Assembly: GCF_001640805.2 (NCBI RefSeq)
Contig: NC_066838.1
Location: forward strand, 22,689,928 to 22,753,927
DNA length: 64,000 bases
Source of the DNA: Lates calcarifer
Taxonomy: Eukaryota > Chordata > Actinopteri > Centropomidae
Direction of reading: 5' to 3'
The notes beneath the pieces are model-generated. The model saw only the letters and a program-made list of their open reading frames with translations, had not been told where the DNA came from and searched no databases. Position numbers and translations under genes: made by a program. Of the stretch, positions 45,246 through 57,778 are shown piece by piece; the first letter of the stretch is position 1, and the number at the start of each line of letters is the position of its first letter.

Positions 45246-47369
45246 CTTACTGATGCGCCCTTGGCACTGGATCCATGAGATGATTGGCTACTTTCAACTG
45301 CACATGGATGTAGACCAATCATTAAATTGTATGTTAATAAGCTAAACTTCATTGATGCCTTGCAGGGAAAGTGAATTGACACTGTAACAAAAGGAAGTAG
45401 AAGGACGGAGTCATATTTCATCTCCTTAAAGAACTAGAACACTATACTATATACATTATGGAAGTCTACTATATTCAGATGAAGCATTGAAAAACAAAAT
45501 GTACTAAATACTATATATATGCACCATACATAAATAGCAACTGCAGTAATGGCTTCAGATGAGACATTTCCAGTTACAGACCTTCAGCACATATTAGATT
45601 GTTGTTAGTACTTAGTAGTCTTGTGGGTGGTGTATCTCCATAACCCTGCAGTTAGCTCCAAGGGTACAGATTCAGATTACATAGGATTCTTTCAAAGGCC
45701 CTGAAAACATGTTCTCCATCAGTTTCTATCGGTCAGTGATAGGGTCATTCATGAACACAGAATTTTTTGCTAAAGTTAGAACAATTCTAGTTATTTCCCC
45801 GGAGAGATTTCTGTAAGCTATTTGTGTTTTTGTCTCTGGTTTTATTGCTCTTGTGAAGTGGGCTGGGCTCAGTTTGAAAAAAGTGATGTCATGTGTTTCT
45901 GTGCACTAATTTAGAACTGGGAGGTTTGAGTGTTATTTTCCCTTGGCAGATACCAAATCTGGACCTCTATGTCCAACTATCTAGTATGTTGAGTTTTTGA
46001 GTTTGGGTGTTATGCACCTCTCAGGCCACAAGAGTGCAGGATACACTTACATGATATGCTGTTATGAAGTGGAAGTAAAAGAATACACATTGTTATCCTT
46101 ACAAAATATTAATCTGCAGATCACATAAAGTTGATAAATCAGAAATCAAGAATTATTTTTACCTAACTGGCTGCAATAATTGTGTTCACGCTATGAAAAA
46201 CTCTATCAACTCAAATGTGTATCATATCCTGACAGTAGCAGAAATAAATGACCTGGAGGCAATAAAAGTCTTCAAAATAAAATGTGGTTATTAAAGCTAA
46301 CAGGAACTAAAAGTTGTGTAACGTAACTGCAGCTCTCCAAAGTCTGTAAGCAGCAGAAATCAGGAGTGATAACCACAGGCTAAAAGCAAACAAGCTAACA
46401 GGCACTGGGTCTACTGTCTGACTCTAGTACATGACCAAATACGGCAAGCCCTGAAGCTCCCGAGTGGTCTCTTGGGCATTTTTTGGTGTATGGGAAGTGT
46501 CGAGGGGAGCATGTCTTCTTTTTGTAGTACTGAACAGTCTCAGCAGCAAGTACATATACAGCCAGCCCCTAGTGGAAAACATGATTCTGTCGGTCGCCAA
46601 CACACTGCTTATGCAAGCTAAACTCACAAAGTACTCTTTTTATTTAAGGTTGCATATGCTTCTGTCTGTATAGCTCGTAGTTTTGTGTTATATGAAAGCC
46701 AAGTAGCCGAGAGCTTTTGTCATGTAATGCAAGTATGTGGCTGTACGTACCAGTGTCCGTTTGATGTGATTTGAATCAAACTCGCCAAAGTATCCATAGA
46801 AAACACTTCATTTATTAATTTGTCTGTTCAGTTTTTGGCAGCATTACATTTTACAGTTTAGCAAAGTTCAAAGTCAAATCTATTGACAGTTGTGTGGTTG
46901 TTTGCTTACAGCACCAGCACTGTTAATTAGATCTAAGTAAACTACACCCACACAGTGCTGATGAAGCAGATTATTTGAGTTTTTGAAAGTTTAACTCTTA
47001 ATAAATAATAACTAAGAATGTTTTTTCTTAAACTCTAACATTGATTATGGCTTATTTAGTAATAAATATCAAATGTTATACTTTGAAGATTAAATTGAAA
47101 TCAGGGTTTCAGGGCCTTTAAACTTTAAATGAGGGTGCATAATAACTGCTACTACTATTAAAATGTATATCATTTATTTATGTAAATATTGTTTAGTTTT
47201 TTGTTTTGTACTTTTTTTCATTTGTACAAACATTATGGGCACACAAGTGATCACTAATTTGTTGATTTTTGGAGGGAAAAGAAGTAAATACATCCCCTGC
47301 AAACAGACATTAAAGATAAACCTTTCTTCAATTGTTACCCTTTATTTAATTTTAATTTTTTAAACTGAA

Positions 47370-47870
47370 AGAAATCTGTGATTGTGGCATGTGCAAATGT
47401 TTTGGCATCCTTTTGCTCTCCTCCTTGCAGATTTCTAAGTGATCTGGAAGTTCTGAGAGATTTTTAGTTTGTCGTGCACACACATGCATGTTTAAGATGT
47501 CCCCTCAGATGTTCATGTCTGTGAAGGATGCTCCAAAGGCTTCAGCTTGTGTTTCTTGAAGTAGTTCATGGTGGATTTTGAGTTATGCTTTGGATCATTG
47601 TCTTGTTGGAGAAGCCAGTTTCTACTAAGTTTCAATTCCTTGACTGATTGCAGGACATTTGCATCCAGAATTTACTGATATTCAGTGGAATCCATTCCTC
47701 CCTCAAAATCAATGGCTACAGTCTTTCTGTTGATCTTCCACTTGATTGAGAGGTGAAAATGATCTTGCAGAATAGAGCGCTATTACAGGCAAGATCAATA
47801 ACTGATCATAGAATTGTCCAGAATACAAGTGAACTGTCTTCACTTTTATTAGAAGTTGTATGGCCTTGAC
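47370..47870 (-). pseudogene. Tc1-like transposon relic with transposase fragment
   Basis: On the reverse strand, 47697-47513 reads as a Tc1/mariner DDE transposase fragment. It includes LQSVKELKLSRNWLLQQ, the diagnostic DNDPKH block (47585-47602) and MNYFKKHKLKPLEHPSQ. One in-frame stop (after STEYQ) and a stop right after the PSQT region show decay. The catalytic Asp of DNDPKH is present, but the rest of the protein is missing. The side near 47385 (gcatgtgcaaatgttttggc) looks like a terminal repeat; the other end is not clear, so the limits are approximate. Confidence 0.8.
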
Positions 47871-47959
47871 GTCGCCTATTAATTATCAGTTATATATTAT
47901 TATGGACTGAATGTTTGTTCTGCTGACATTTTAACCAAACCATTGCAGAGAAGAGTCTA

Positions 47960-48290
47960 AAGTTAAGGCGAAACCGGACGTTCACAGAAGTGAATCCTCT
48001 CGCTTTGCCCGCACTCTGCGCCTGTTTGTAAACATGCGTCAAAAGCACGTGATCCTGTCGACGCATTTCAGGGCAACGTCCAATCAGGAAACGGGGGTGT
48101 GTGTGCGAGTGGGCGTGGCCCGATTTGTGTTGCTGTGAAAATGTCGATAGCAAAGGTTTTTCATTAGGGTAGGGGACCACTCTGGATTTGATTATATCCA
48201 GGAGGTTGATGGGAGGTTTCGGCAGCGGTGACGGAGTAGAGAGAGTGAAGGACCGGAGGTGTTGCGAAAGAGGCTCTGCCGGTAAGTCAC
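47960..48290 (+). promoter_or_regulatory. CpG-richer promoter of the mir-29 host gene
   Basis: Many CpGs cluster here and on to about 48630, in an otherwise CpG-poor region. It holds an E-box cacgtg (48046-48051), a CCAAT box (48080-48084) and a GC/CACCC-type gggcgtggc (48111-48119). They lie 150-230 bp upstream of a strong splice donor (g|gtaagt at 48281/48282). No TATA box is obvious. The start site is inferred to lie about 48150-48190. Confidence 0.55.
48150..48281 (+). ncRNA. Host RNA exon 1 (predicted)
   Basis: It ends with ggctctgccg before a consensus gtaagt donor. The G-rich sequence lies directly downstream of the CCAAT/GC boxes. The 5' limit is a guess. Confidence 0.5.
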
Positions 48291-49732
48291 CCCGCCCTTC
48301 CAAGAGAAACTATTTATTTACATCTAGTTTCTGCTCCGGTGAATCACATACCATCATCTGTATGGATTTAGGTTACATTACGTCTATGGTGGGCGGTAGG
48401 CTGTTTTAGTAACGTTTTGTAACATCCTTCATTTATTATTTTCCTTTGTGATGTTTCTATAATGTTAAGACTTTTCCTGCTTTATTTGTCAAATGTATAA
48501 TTTCTTATAAAACTGCTAAACGCTCCTCTCTTCTTTAACGCCAATAAGTATTACGAATGACCGTGATTTGATTATTACGAAGTAGTGCGCAGTTTCCAAC
48601 GTCGTTTCCAACGTTACCCGGAAATAAGCAAGGTATTTTCTCTCAGCTGTTTCCTTATTAAACATGTCTGTGCAGATTTGTGGCTCATTTTCTTCGGAGC
48701 CAGTCAGAGGGCAGGATAGCAGGGTGGGATGGAGAGGTGTGCTGGATGCGTGATGCAGGAGGATGTTGCGCACTTCATTTTACCTCAAGATTGAGTGGTC
48801 TGTCCATCCATGCGGTACTGCGTAGTGATTTAATTTATGAGGTAGATGTTTTTATTGTCAATTTCTGTATTAGATTTTGTGTTTGTTGTTAACATGAAAG
48901 ACTTAAATGTATTTGATTCAGCCTTTGATATCTCTTTGTATCAGAATGATCAGTAACAGGATTCTAAGTTTGAGTAAGTTACAGAGGAGGGTAAAATACT
49001 TAAAAGTAGTGAACTGTCAGAAAAATAATTCACAAATTGTTGCTGCTACTTTTTGTGAAATGTATTTTATAGGCTAAAATACATTTAGTCTTTGAATTAT
49101 GTCTGTTTTGCAGTTGTCAGTTTATAGTAATGTTTCCCGATGTGTTTAAAGTCCAATTCCAGTGGAATAATACTGTGTTTAAACTAAAACGTGTAAAGAA
49201 ATGTAAAATTAGTTACCACTTCATTCAAGAATCTTTTGTTGTGTAAGGGCCTAAAGTTAAAATTATGTAAGATTGTTTTTCCCCATAGTCATTTGCAGAG
49301 ATATTTTTCCTATAATAAGTTAGTTTTTTGTTTTTTTTAACAAGATAACATATTATTGATTCTCTCTAAAGTCTCATTTTTATGGTTTGAAAACCTAAAG
49401 TGCGTGCACCTACTGTGCCAGTGCCTTGACTCAGCTCCATCCATCCATCCAGAGGTTTCTATGTCATACGCACTTTTTATTCCTGATGTAAACAAACCCC
49501 CAAAAGCAATACTCTTATTTAACACATGATGGCGTATTTGTGCAGGCTTTTTGTTCAGCTTGTGCTGAACACGAAATAGCAGAAACAGTGTTCTTGGAAT
49601 GCGTCAGATATTTTATTGAGAAGTGTTGATGCAACACTACAGAGTGAGAGTAAAACAGCAGCTTGCCAATTTAAACAAGCTTGTAAATGTTTCTTCTTTT
49701 TTTTCCTTCATTCCTAATAATTTTGTTGACAG
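48282..49732 (+). other. Host RNA intron 1 (predicted)
   Basis: 1.45 kb. The CpG-rich character continues to about 48630 and includes two tandem copies of gtttccaacgt (48591-48612). The remainder is AT-rich and featureless. Confidence 0.45.
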
Positions 49733-49843
49733 AAGGACTGGTACATCATCTGTTGTGCTTTAGGAAAGAATGGCCCAACATCTCTTGACATCAAACCCCC
49801 AAACTGACTGCAGTTGTTTTGATGACTGTTTGAGAAAAGCACG
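49733..49843 (+). ncRNA. Host RNA exon 2 (predicted)
   Basis: 111 nt between the acceptor ttttgttgacag, preceded by a T-rich tract, and the donor gtaaga. Stops occur in all frames or across the junctions. Confidence 0.5.
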
Positions 49844-49987
49844 GTAAGAGAAAATGTTGTCCATGTTGTGATAGAATGTATCCTGAGGAAATGAATATAT
49901 TAGATGATATAACAACACAACAGAATGAAGCTTAGAAATGTAAATTGCTGGTCTTCCAGATAAATATTGTTGTTCTTCTTTTCACAG

Positions 49988-50024
49988 AGGGAAATTAGGT
50001 ATTGCTTTCAACTTTCTGTGAAAG
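49988..50024 (+). ncRNA. Host RNA exon 3 (predicted, 37 nt)
   Basis: Acceptor ttcttcttttcacag and donor gtaaga are both strong. The exon is very short. Confidence 0.4.
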
Positions 50025-50199
50025 GTAAGAGCCAGTACACTTAATAGCACAACCAGGAACACATACTGTGGAATGAATGGCAACAGTGCATCTGCCAACT
50101 GTTTAAATCAATTATTGTCAAAAAGTAGCTGAATAACAGTTGGCCAGCTTCCTATTTGGCAGTATTTATGTGCAGGGTGTGGCCAGTGGTCAGCAGTCA

Positions 50200-50221
50200 T
50201 ATACATACATACATACATACA
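50200..50221 (+). repeat. (ATAC)5 microsatellite
   Basis: Five clean tetranucleotide units in the predicted intron between exons 3 and 4, which otherwise shows nothing. Confidence 0.92.
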
Positions 50222-50453
50222 ACTAAATAAAATGATAAAGGTTTAAAGTTGCAAAGCATCAAAGTATTGCATTATGTCTGTACAAAGGTCATTTTCTGAT
50301 TTGCCCAATACTGTGATACCAGAAACCATTGAGCTCATGAGAAACATTTGAATTCACTTTGTAGTATGTTTGACATGTTATGAAATCATTCCTGGGATTT
50401 TCTCAGGACCTGCTGAGGGTAAAACTCTGCAAGACTTCTTTTTCCTCACACAG

Positions 50454-50521
50454 CACACGATGCTGGAACACGAGCTGGTGGCGCCAGAGAGAACCTGTTT
50501 GCATTCTTCAGAGCAAAGCAG
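50454..50521 (+). ncRNA. Host RNA exon 4 (predicted)
   Basis: 68 nt between tttttcctcacacag and gtaata, with a higher GC content than its flanks (gagctggtggcgccagagag). Confidence 0.45.
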
Positions 50522-52274
50522 GTAATAACAGAACATAATTACCCTGTTTAGTCTCAATAAAACACTGTAAAAACAGAATGCCTTTTTTGCTTAAACGTAT
50601 GTGTGGGTGTATTTAGGATCTCTGCCCATTGTTCCCAATACAGCCAAAAACAATATCAATGGAGCTGACTGGGCACCTTTCCAAGGGAGAGATTAAGGTT
50701 TAGGAAGTGGAACAGGCATGGCTGATAGATGACATGGCTAAAATTAACACACTGCCCACTGGATGAGGAGCATAAATAGCAGACAGGAAGGACCAGTACT
50801 TGGATGTATCTTTAAAGCTGCAGCGTGTCTCTGTCAGCATAAACACAAACCATTGTCACAGTAAAACTTCCTGTTCTTAGAGGCTACAGGCTGCAGTATG
50901 TCGCATAAAGCAAGAATTCCCACTTTATCAACAATGCTGGAACCTGATGGCATTCAGTATACAATACATTAAATGCATCAGTTATATGATATAGTGTGCA
51001 AAGTAATACATTTTAAAATGTATTCATATTATTGTAGTTATCTTGCATAGGAAGTACATATAGACTGAAGAGACGATAGACTTCAATCCTCAGATCAATA
51101 CCCTCGGCATCTACCAGTCTGCTCAGAGCAAACATGCTTTGATCCCTCAGATCCCTTACATTTCCCACATAGCTCAAGGGTGAAAGCTGATTCTTTTACC
51201 AATGCTCCCCTTTCTCAGTCCTGTAAGGTGAAGCTGTGGTCTCCGTATCCTCTGGCTCCAGTGGGGAATTAAAGCATCACAAGCTACAAGTGCTTTAGGG
51301 AAGAAAATTTACAGCCGCATGAAATGTTCGATGAAAATCTAGACATGTAACTGGAGGATAATGGAAAATTTAAGGCATCAAAATACAAAGAAAACAAAGC
51401 CCTTGAATCACCCTATGTAAAACAACAAGGTTTAAGCTGTTCATGAGACTGCACTGCAGCATAGAAAATATTCTCAAAATGTCGTTGACTGCAGTTCAGC
51501 ACTTGAGCTCAAGCCAACAGTTCTGAAGTTAGGAATAAACATTGTCCCCTGTGGAAGTATTCTTCCAAGTTTTTTCAAAAGTATTAATTATTTAGTCACT
51601 TGTTGAATGCACATATAATCATATATCTCTATAACAAATAGGTGTGGTGGTGAGCTGACACAGACAGAAACTTTGGTTACCCTTTGTTAACTAAGACAAA
51701 GCTTTCATTTTAGCTTAGCATATAAAGGGGACTTTATGCATCAGAAATGCAGACAGACCTAATAGGCACAGCCTTGTTGAGAACAGACGAGCTCATAAAA
51801 GAGACAGAACCAAGATTGTTCCTCTTATTGCCTTGCCGGACATTGTTTACAGTATTTCAGTGGCAACTACACAAACACAAATGAGTTAATTTGACACTGA
51901 AAACCTTTAAGACATTATTTTTCTTTGGAGTGACCTTTCCTTAAACTAATTATGGATAGTGTGTGTATGTACTTTAACTTTTTCCTAATTAGAATTATTA
52001 TAGAATTTGGTCGCTTGTTTTCCTTACTGCTTTCTGTTACATGGTGCTAGAGTTAATAGTATTATCCTGAAGTAGGAAAAGATGGTCACTATAGCTTTAC
52101 AGTTCAACTGAGAGTGTCGTGTCTAATGGAGTATTCCCTCTTTGTCTCATTTCCGTGTTCTAAGGCAAATGAAATCATTTGACTACTTTCAAAAAGGCCA
52201 TTGTTAATCTTTAAGTTTTTTTTTTTTTTTGGTTGTTGAACTAAAATGTGTTTTTTTTTTTCTCCTTCCCACAG
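50522..52274 (+). other. Host RNA intron 4 (predicted)
   Basis: 1.75 kb of ordinary AT-rich sequence ending in T-runs (52219-52262) and a pyrimidine tract before cccacag. No gene or repeat was recognised. Confidence 0.45.
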
Positions 52275-52320
52275 CCCTGTCGTCCAATTTACATTAGAAA
52301 TGAAAAATCATCTGATCGAG
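52275..52320 (+). ncRNA. Host RNA exon 5 (predicted, 46 nt)
   Basis: A long T-rich tract and tctccttcccacag precede it, and the donor gtatgt follows. These are among the best splice sites in the region. Confidence 0.45.
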
Positions 52321-53560
52321 GTATGTGAACAATCAAACAAAACTGCAAAGGCCCAAATTCTTAAAATAAACTCGTCAATGTTTGACTGAATCAAAACAGA
52401 CTATTTATAAGACAGGAACAAGGTCCTTTTAAAGATACAGCTACACTCCTGTTTTACTTTTTAATACCATACACTTGTATAAATGTTATACTATCATGTA
52501 TTAGTTTATAGTATGTGTTGTTAACCTTCTCATTTTACAAGACTCTTGTTTTCTTTAACTGGATAGTAGCTTTACTTAGAATAGATATTAGAGGATGAAA
52601 CAGTTCTTTGTTTCCTTTGGATGAGGTCTGTGGTAGGAAACACATAGAACTAAAAGTGGAAGTACATGTGGAGGGCCTATTCATGGTAAAGTATCAGACT
52701 CAGAGTAGGGTTTTTACAGACGATCACCTCCCACTATGCATTTTTTTCCCAATGTTAGCTCTATTCTGGAAGTAAAAACTAGTAACATTGAATGAGGAAC
52801 AGAATGCAGTCTGCGTCAGAAATCACTGTATTAACCAATGTGTGAGTATTACAAAAGACTCTGATGAACAATGTAAACACGAGCATCATGTAAATATTCC
52901 CCTTGGTGCAGATTCAGAGATAAGTGGAGTCCCTCATTAGACAGTATTTTAAAAGCCAAAAAACCATCTGAGTGCTTATGCAACTGATACATAAGCTGGT
53001 GATGTGCCTTTAAAACCAGTGGGTTGTCAGGTGATCGAGGAGGCTCAGTCAGCTCAGCCTCACAGACAGAGGAGCCAGAGTGTGTCTCTAGCCGAGAGCA
53101 GAGAGGAGAGCGCCAGAGAGGAGGGCAGCGGAGAGGCAGAGAGACCCAATTATAAGGGGACATGGGGGGAAATGGGGACACAGCAACGTCACAGAGTGGG
53201 GGACAGGGAACCATGGTGGTAGGGTCCCTTTAACTGCAGTCTGCTCATGCTGACTTGTCTTGTGTGGCAGCTAGCAAGTGTGTGTCTGGCTCAGCTTGAT
53301 CAAGAAGCTGTGTTGTGTAGCCACAACAGTGGTATAAAAGCACAGAGAATTAAGTGCTGCGTCACACTCAGGAAGAGGAATAGCGTGATCATGCGCGCAT
53401 GTGCACGGCTGTGCGTGCCTGCGCACGTACATATGCATTTGTGTAGGGTCTGCTCTGTTTCTGTGAATATGTGATAGTTCGAAGTAGCAGTCTAATAGCA
53501 GATCTGCTGTTGCAACAAGATGAAAATAAAGAGTGCGTGTGTTTGAGAGGCAAGCAGAAA

Positions 53561-53620
53561 GGGAGAGAGAGATACAGAGAGGGAGGGAGAGCAAGTCAGA
53601 GAGTGAGAGAGAGAGAGAGA
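53561..53620 (+). repeat. GA-rich simple repeat
   Basis: Interrupted (GA)n tract. Confidence 0.9.
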
Positions 53621-53800
53621 TTTTGGATTAGTTGCTACGTCACTTTTTCATGTTGGGAGAAACAGAAGCTGAGATAACAGAAGCCCAGAGTCATCGAGTT
53701 TTCCACCTGAAGTGGACACAATGGTTTCGGACAACCTCGGCTTTCTCCTCCTCTTCCTCTTCCTCCTTGGTAGTTTTGATCTGCTCTGCCTGTCGCTACT

Positions 53801-53837
53801 ATATATATGTGTGTGTGTGTGTGTCTGTGTGTGTGCT
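53801..53837 (+). repeat. (TA)n(TG)n microsatellite
   Basis: Short TA run passing into TG units with one interruption. Confidence 0.92.
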
Positions 53838-56801
53838 GTGTAGGTCCTGTGAGCTGGTATCGGGAGTTTCAACATGGATGCTGAAGATGTGACACAGTTT
53901 CTCTAGGTCTTGTTATGATAGTATGGTAAGGTGTGTGTGTTGGGTGGGCAGAGATGCGACAAAGGGGTTAACAAAAGAATATTCTGGAGGGTTCTTAATA
54001 CCACAGCGAAGCTCAGTCAGGAATGTTTTGCCGAGAATTATCGAGGTATTCAAACATCGCTTTTTTGCCACCATCACCACAAGGAATACGGATGATTACA
54101 TTGGTGTAAATAGGTGAATACAATCATGCATGGTGCCGTATGACCTATTATGAAACAGTATTATATGTTTAATACACCATTATATGGGAGTGTGTACCAA
54201 TGCAGCCAGGTGGGCAGTACAGCAGCCATTAGATGAAATTACAGGATAAGTTCGTCGTTGAATTCGGCAAAAAGGCTGACTTTTTTTTTTCACCTCCCTA
54301 CATATGTATATGTATGTATCTGTGTTCGAACTGTTGACTTCTGGCCTACTTGTTGTGGTTAACTCTTGAAGGAGTTGATGGAAAAAGTGAGCGATGGGGT
54401 GGGAGAGGCCGGCATGTATGAAGGCAGAGAGTGGTTGGGATACAGCTGTATGTTGCTATCAGACGGCGGATCAGCTCGGTGTCTGCGGCCAGTGGCACTT
54501 TTGTCATGTGATTTGTTTTCACCCTCCAGGGCCACTGGGATTTGGCAAAACCCTTCCCAAGACACATTTGTTTCTGCGTAGTTAGGAGAGACAGAGATGG
54601 TGACGCAGTCTTTTCTGGGCTGGACTTCTCTTCAACCAGTACACAGCTTGTATCTCTCTCTTTCTTCCGCTATCTGTTTATCTATTTCTCTTCTGGAGAA
54701 AGGGAGCAATGGAAAGGGCTAAATGTCATGGCTCAGGCTCAGAGACAGAGGAAAAGAGAGAAGGAGGAGAGAGAGAAAATTAGAAAAAGAGAGGGAGAAA
54801 GAGAGAGAAGTTGTTTACCTTGCTCTCTTGGTGACTCGGCTTTGGCTTCTCTCCAGTTCACATGCACTGGACTTCCTAAAGCTGCAGCATCACAGGCCAT
54901 CGTGCCAAAGCTGGATTCTCATTGGATGGGAGGAGCTCCCCTGACTCCACAAGCTGCACAGCAGTACTTTATTGGCTTAGTGCAAGCAAGCAGCTGGAGT
55001 TTCAACATCTGATTGGTGGAGAAGCACTGTTCTCTTATACAAAGATTTTGCAGTTGCAGAAACACTTTCCATGGATACGTGAGCATCATGTATGTTTATA
55101 TGGATTGATCTGTTGACATATTGTTAATTGTTAAAAAGGTAGCTGGGGATTTTAGAAAGGCGGTAACATGCATTTCCAGTGTGAGTTTAGAGAGCTGGTA
55201 AGTGATGAATCGGATAGTTTTCAGCAGTGTTTTTATTGGGAGCATCACTGCCTGTGTTTTTGAGTGTTTATCTTAACAAGCGGACAATAGCATTCGTTGA
55301 TTTGAGGTGATTTTCATACGTTCGTCATCTAGCCAGTGCTGACATTTCTGTTCGTACCTGTACTCTGTTAGGATGCAGTCAGCATACCTAAGGCCTTATT
55401 AACGCAGTGTTTTACAGGTACTGTAATTTCCTAATAACTTCCCCCTGGAAGTGTTCTGGAAAGAACTATGAAATGTGTACTAACGGCATGGAAAATAGAG
55501 GCAACGAGGAATTTCATTAAAAAAGCTGCTAAAATCTTATCTAATCTAATCTTAAATTTCATGTCTTTGCATGTGACCTGTTCACTGACCAAAAGAGTCT
55601 CTAGGCTGCACTAGTGATTAATCGTAACTAATTAGTTGGAAATGTACCGATTACCGAGTTCCCATTTTTCTAAGAATGAATTCCAAATTAAATGGCCCCT
55701 TCCAGGATCCTTTCTATGAATTTACAACAACCGATCACTTCCTCTCTAAGAAATTTTAGGAGACTAATGGACCTGTAAAATAAAGTTTTACAGAGGCCTT
55801 TCTGTTCACACTGCTCACACACATCAGTAAGCGAGAGCTGCTCAGCATCTTCTGCATAGCATGCCTGCCTGGCACTCCCTGATACCTTTTGTGTTTGTGT
55901 TGACTGTGGTGACCACATGAAGGCTTTAAATCCCTAGATAAGAAAGAGGTTCTCTCATTCTCCTGGCAGGAAGTCCAGCGTCCACAAGATGCTACATTTC
56001 TTAGATGATGCAAGAGCGTGTGTGGCTGCCCGTGGTCTGCATTGCAGCTCCTGCTCCCACAGTCAGCGTCTCTCTCTCTCTCGCTCTCTCGCCCTCTCTT
56101 CTAAATGTGCTGATGGTATAACAAACTGTACACTAAGGCTGCGTATTTATTTTTCCTTTGTAAAGATGAAAGCGTAAAGAGGAAGATTCTTAGCATCAGC
56201 ACTGACGCTGGTACTGTCCCAGTCACCTCACCACTATAGGGGGGTTATTCCATATGAATGAGTTAAGACTATGGTTAGCCTACTTGCCTGTGTAGTCTAC
56301 ACATCAGGCATAAAGGTGACACACAGTCAGAAACAGAAGTACACTGTTCCAGCTTCCCTCCAGACAGCTGAGTCGTTTTTTTTTGTTTTTGTTTTGTTTT
56401 TTACAAGAAGTTGTATTTTAACCTGTAGTATTTTGTAGATGTGCTGAAATGTACAACTGTCAGTTATCAAATTGCTTATCATGCATATTTCACTGCAGTT
56501 TACTCACTCAGCCATTTACTGTTGGTATTTAAATTCCTAAAAAAAAAAGAAGATCTTCACCCTTATGGGTTTCCCCAGGGTGCTTCACAGTTTCATCCTG
56601 ATGTTGCTGACCATTCTCTGAAGGCCTCCTGTCCCTTTAAATCTTTTATAAGCATTACACAACAGGTCCAGTGGCACACAAGCAACAAACAGCCCGAAAA
56701 AGAAAACTGACGGGGTTGGGTTGAGCCAGCCAGGCGAAGGAACCAGACACCTACGAATAGACAGTCCCTCTGATCAGAGCCGTCACTGTGGCTACCATGC
56801 A

Positions 56802-56822
56802 AACACACACACACACACACAT
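56802..56822 (+). repeat. (AC)n microsatellite
   Basis: About ten AC units. Confidence 0.93.
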
Positions 56823-57322
56823 ACATTGCCTTACACACCCTCACACACAAACGTCTCCAACAAAAAAATGGATTGTAAAAGCCGTGGGGATTTTGTCCTT
56901 CCTCTTATTGTGAAAATCAAAGTGAATCGCATCTGATGTTTTGAGGCTGGGGCTAGGCTTCCCTGATTTGGCTTTTAATCAGTTTCAAGACAAGTAGTAT
57001 TTGTGGGAGTTGTCATTGTAAACATGAAGAAATTAAGGCAGACTGTGTGTAGGTGCATGTGTTCTGCAGGGACAGGGGCTTTAAGCAAGACACTGAATTA
57101 TCAGTTGTCCCTTCGCCTGCCTGCAAACAGTAAAAACAACAGGAGAAAAAAGGTTATTAGAAATGGCTGGGTAGTCTTGTACTTTGAAGCACTTGGCAAC
57201 AAGTCAGTGAACTGGCCACTACCTGTCCTTGCCCCACCCTCTCAGTGTATTGTTGCTGCGTGCCTGCGTCATGGCTCTCATTGCTAGCGATTGACTGCCA
57301 CTTCCTTGCTTTTCCCCTGTAG

Positions 57323-57413
57323 TGGCTGGAGAGCAACGCGCTATCATCCTCACTATTCTACCAAGCAACAGAGAGGAGAGGACTCGTCCAGGTCTGTCTG
57401 CATATAGCTGCAG
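57323..57413 (+). ncRNA. Host RNA exon 6 (predicted)
   Basis: 91 nt between cttttcccctgtag and gtgagc. The ends are strong, and no frame continues to the next segment. Confidence 0.45.
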
Positions 57414-57655
57414 GTGAGCCTGTATGTTGAAGACATACAGTGACAGTGTTTTCTGTGTCTGTTCTTGTTTGGCCCTTCACACATCCGTGAGGCTTGGATC
57501 GAGTATCAGATCAGTCGTGTAGGCGTGTTAGAGAGAAATAGTTTGAGAGAGAGAGGTGTGTTCTGGTGCTTTCTCAGTGGTTTTCCATTTCATTTCTCTC
57601 TCCCTCACTCTCTCTTCACCTGCTTTCCTCCTCTTTGCTTTCTGGCCTGATCCAG

Positions 57656-57778
57656 GGCAGTGAATCAAACTTCTTTCTGGGCATGAGCCTGAGAGGCTAA
57701 ACCACCCCAGAGTACATTACATTTAAGGCCCCCAGTCTCAAAGATGCTGCCAGGGTTCCCTGGACCCTCGAGAACAAG
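57656..57778 (+). ncRNA. Host RNA exon 7 (predicted)
   Basis: 123 nt between tctggcctgatccag and gtagag. The donor is weaker, so the segment might instead run on towards the microRNAs. Confidence 0.35.

Larger units (their letters stand above)
40156..47939. other. Intergenic region cd34 - mir-29 host
   Basis: 7.8 kb with no supportable gene. It contains a CATA microsatellite (40257-40276), a foldback element (41035-41425), a dispersed fish repeat (about 42395-43075), a possible degraded SINE head (45170-45245) and a Tc1 transposase relic (47513-47697). The remainder is AT-rich and featureless to me. Confidence 0.75.
52321..57322 (+). other. Host RNA intron 5 (predicted)
   Basis: 5.0 kb with GA-rich (53561-53620, 54760-54810), TG (53801-53837) and AC (56802-56822) tracts. 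A GC-richer stretch at 53030-53220 is depleted of stops but shows no domain. It could hold an alternative first exon, but nothing proves this. Confidence 0.4.

Noticed and set aside
48188..48409. 73-codon frame in the first host exon
   Set aside because: It has no ATG start (TTG), runs through the strong donor into intron, and does not continue in the next exon.
53004..53222. Open frame in a GC-richer stretch of host intron 5
   Set aside because: The sequence is GA-rich low complexity, and no splice partner or domain was seen.
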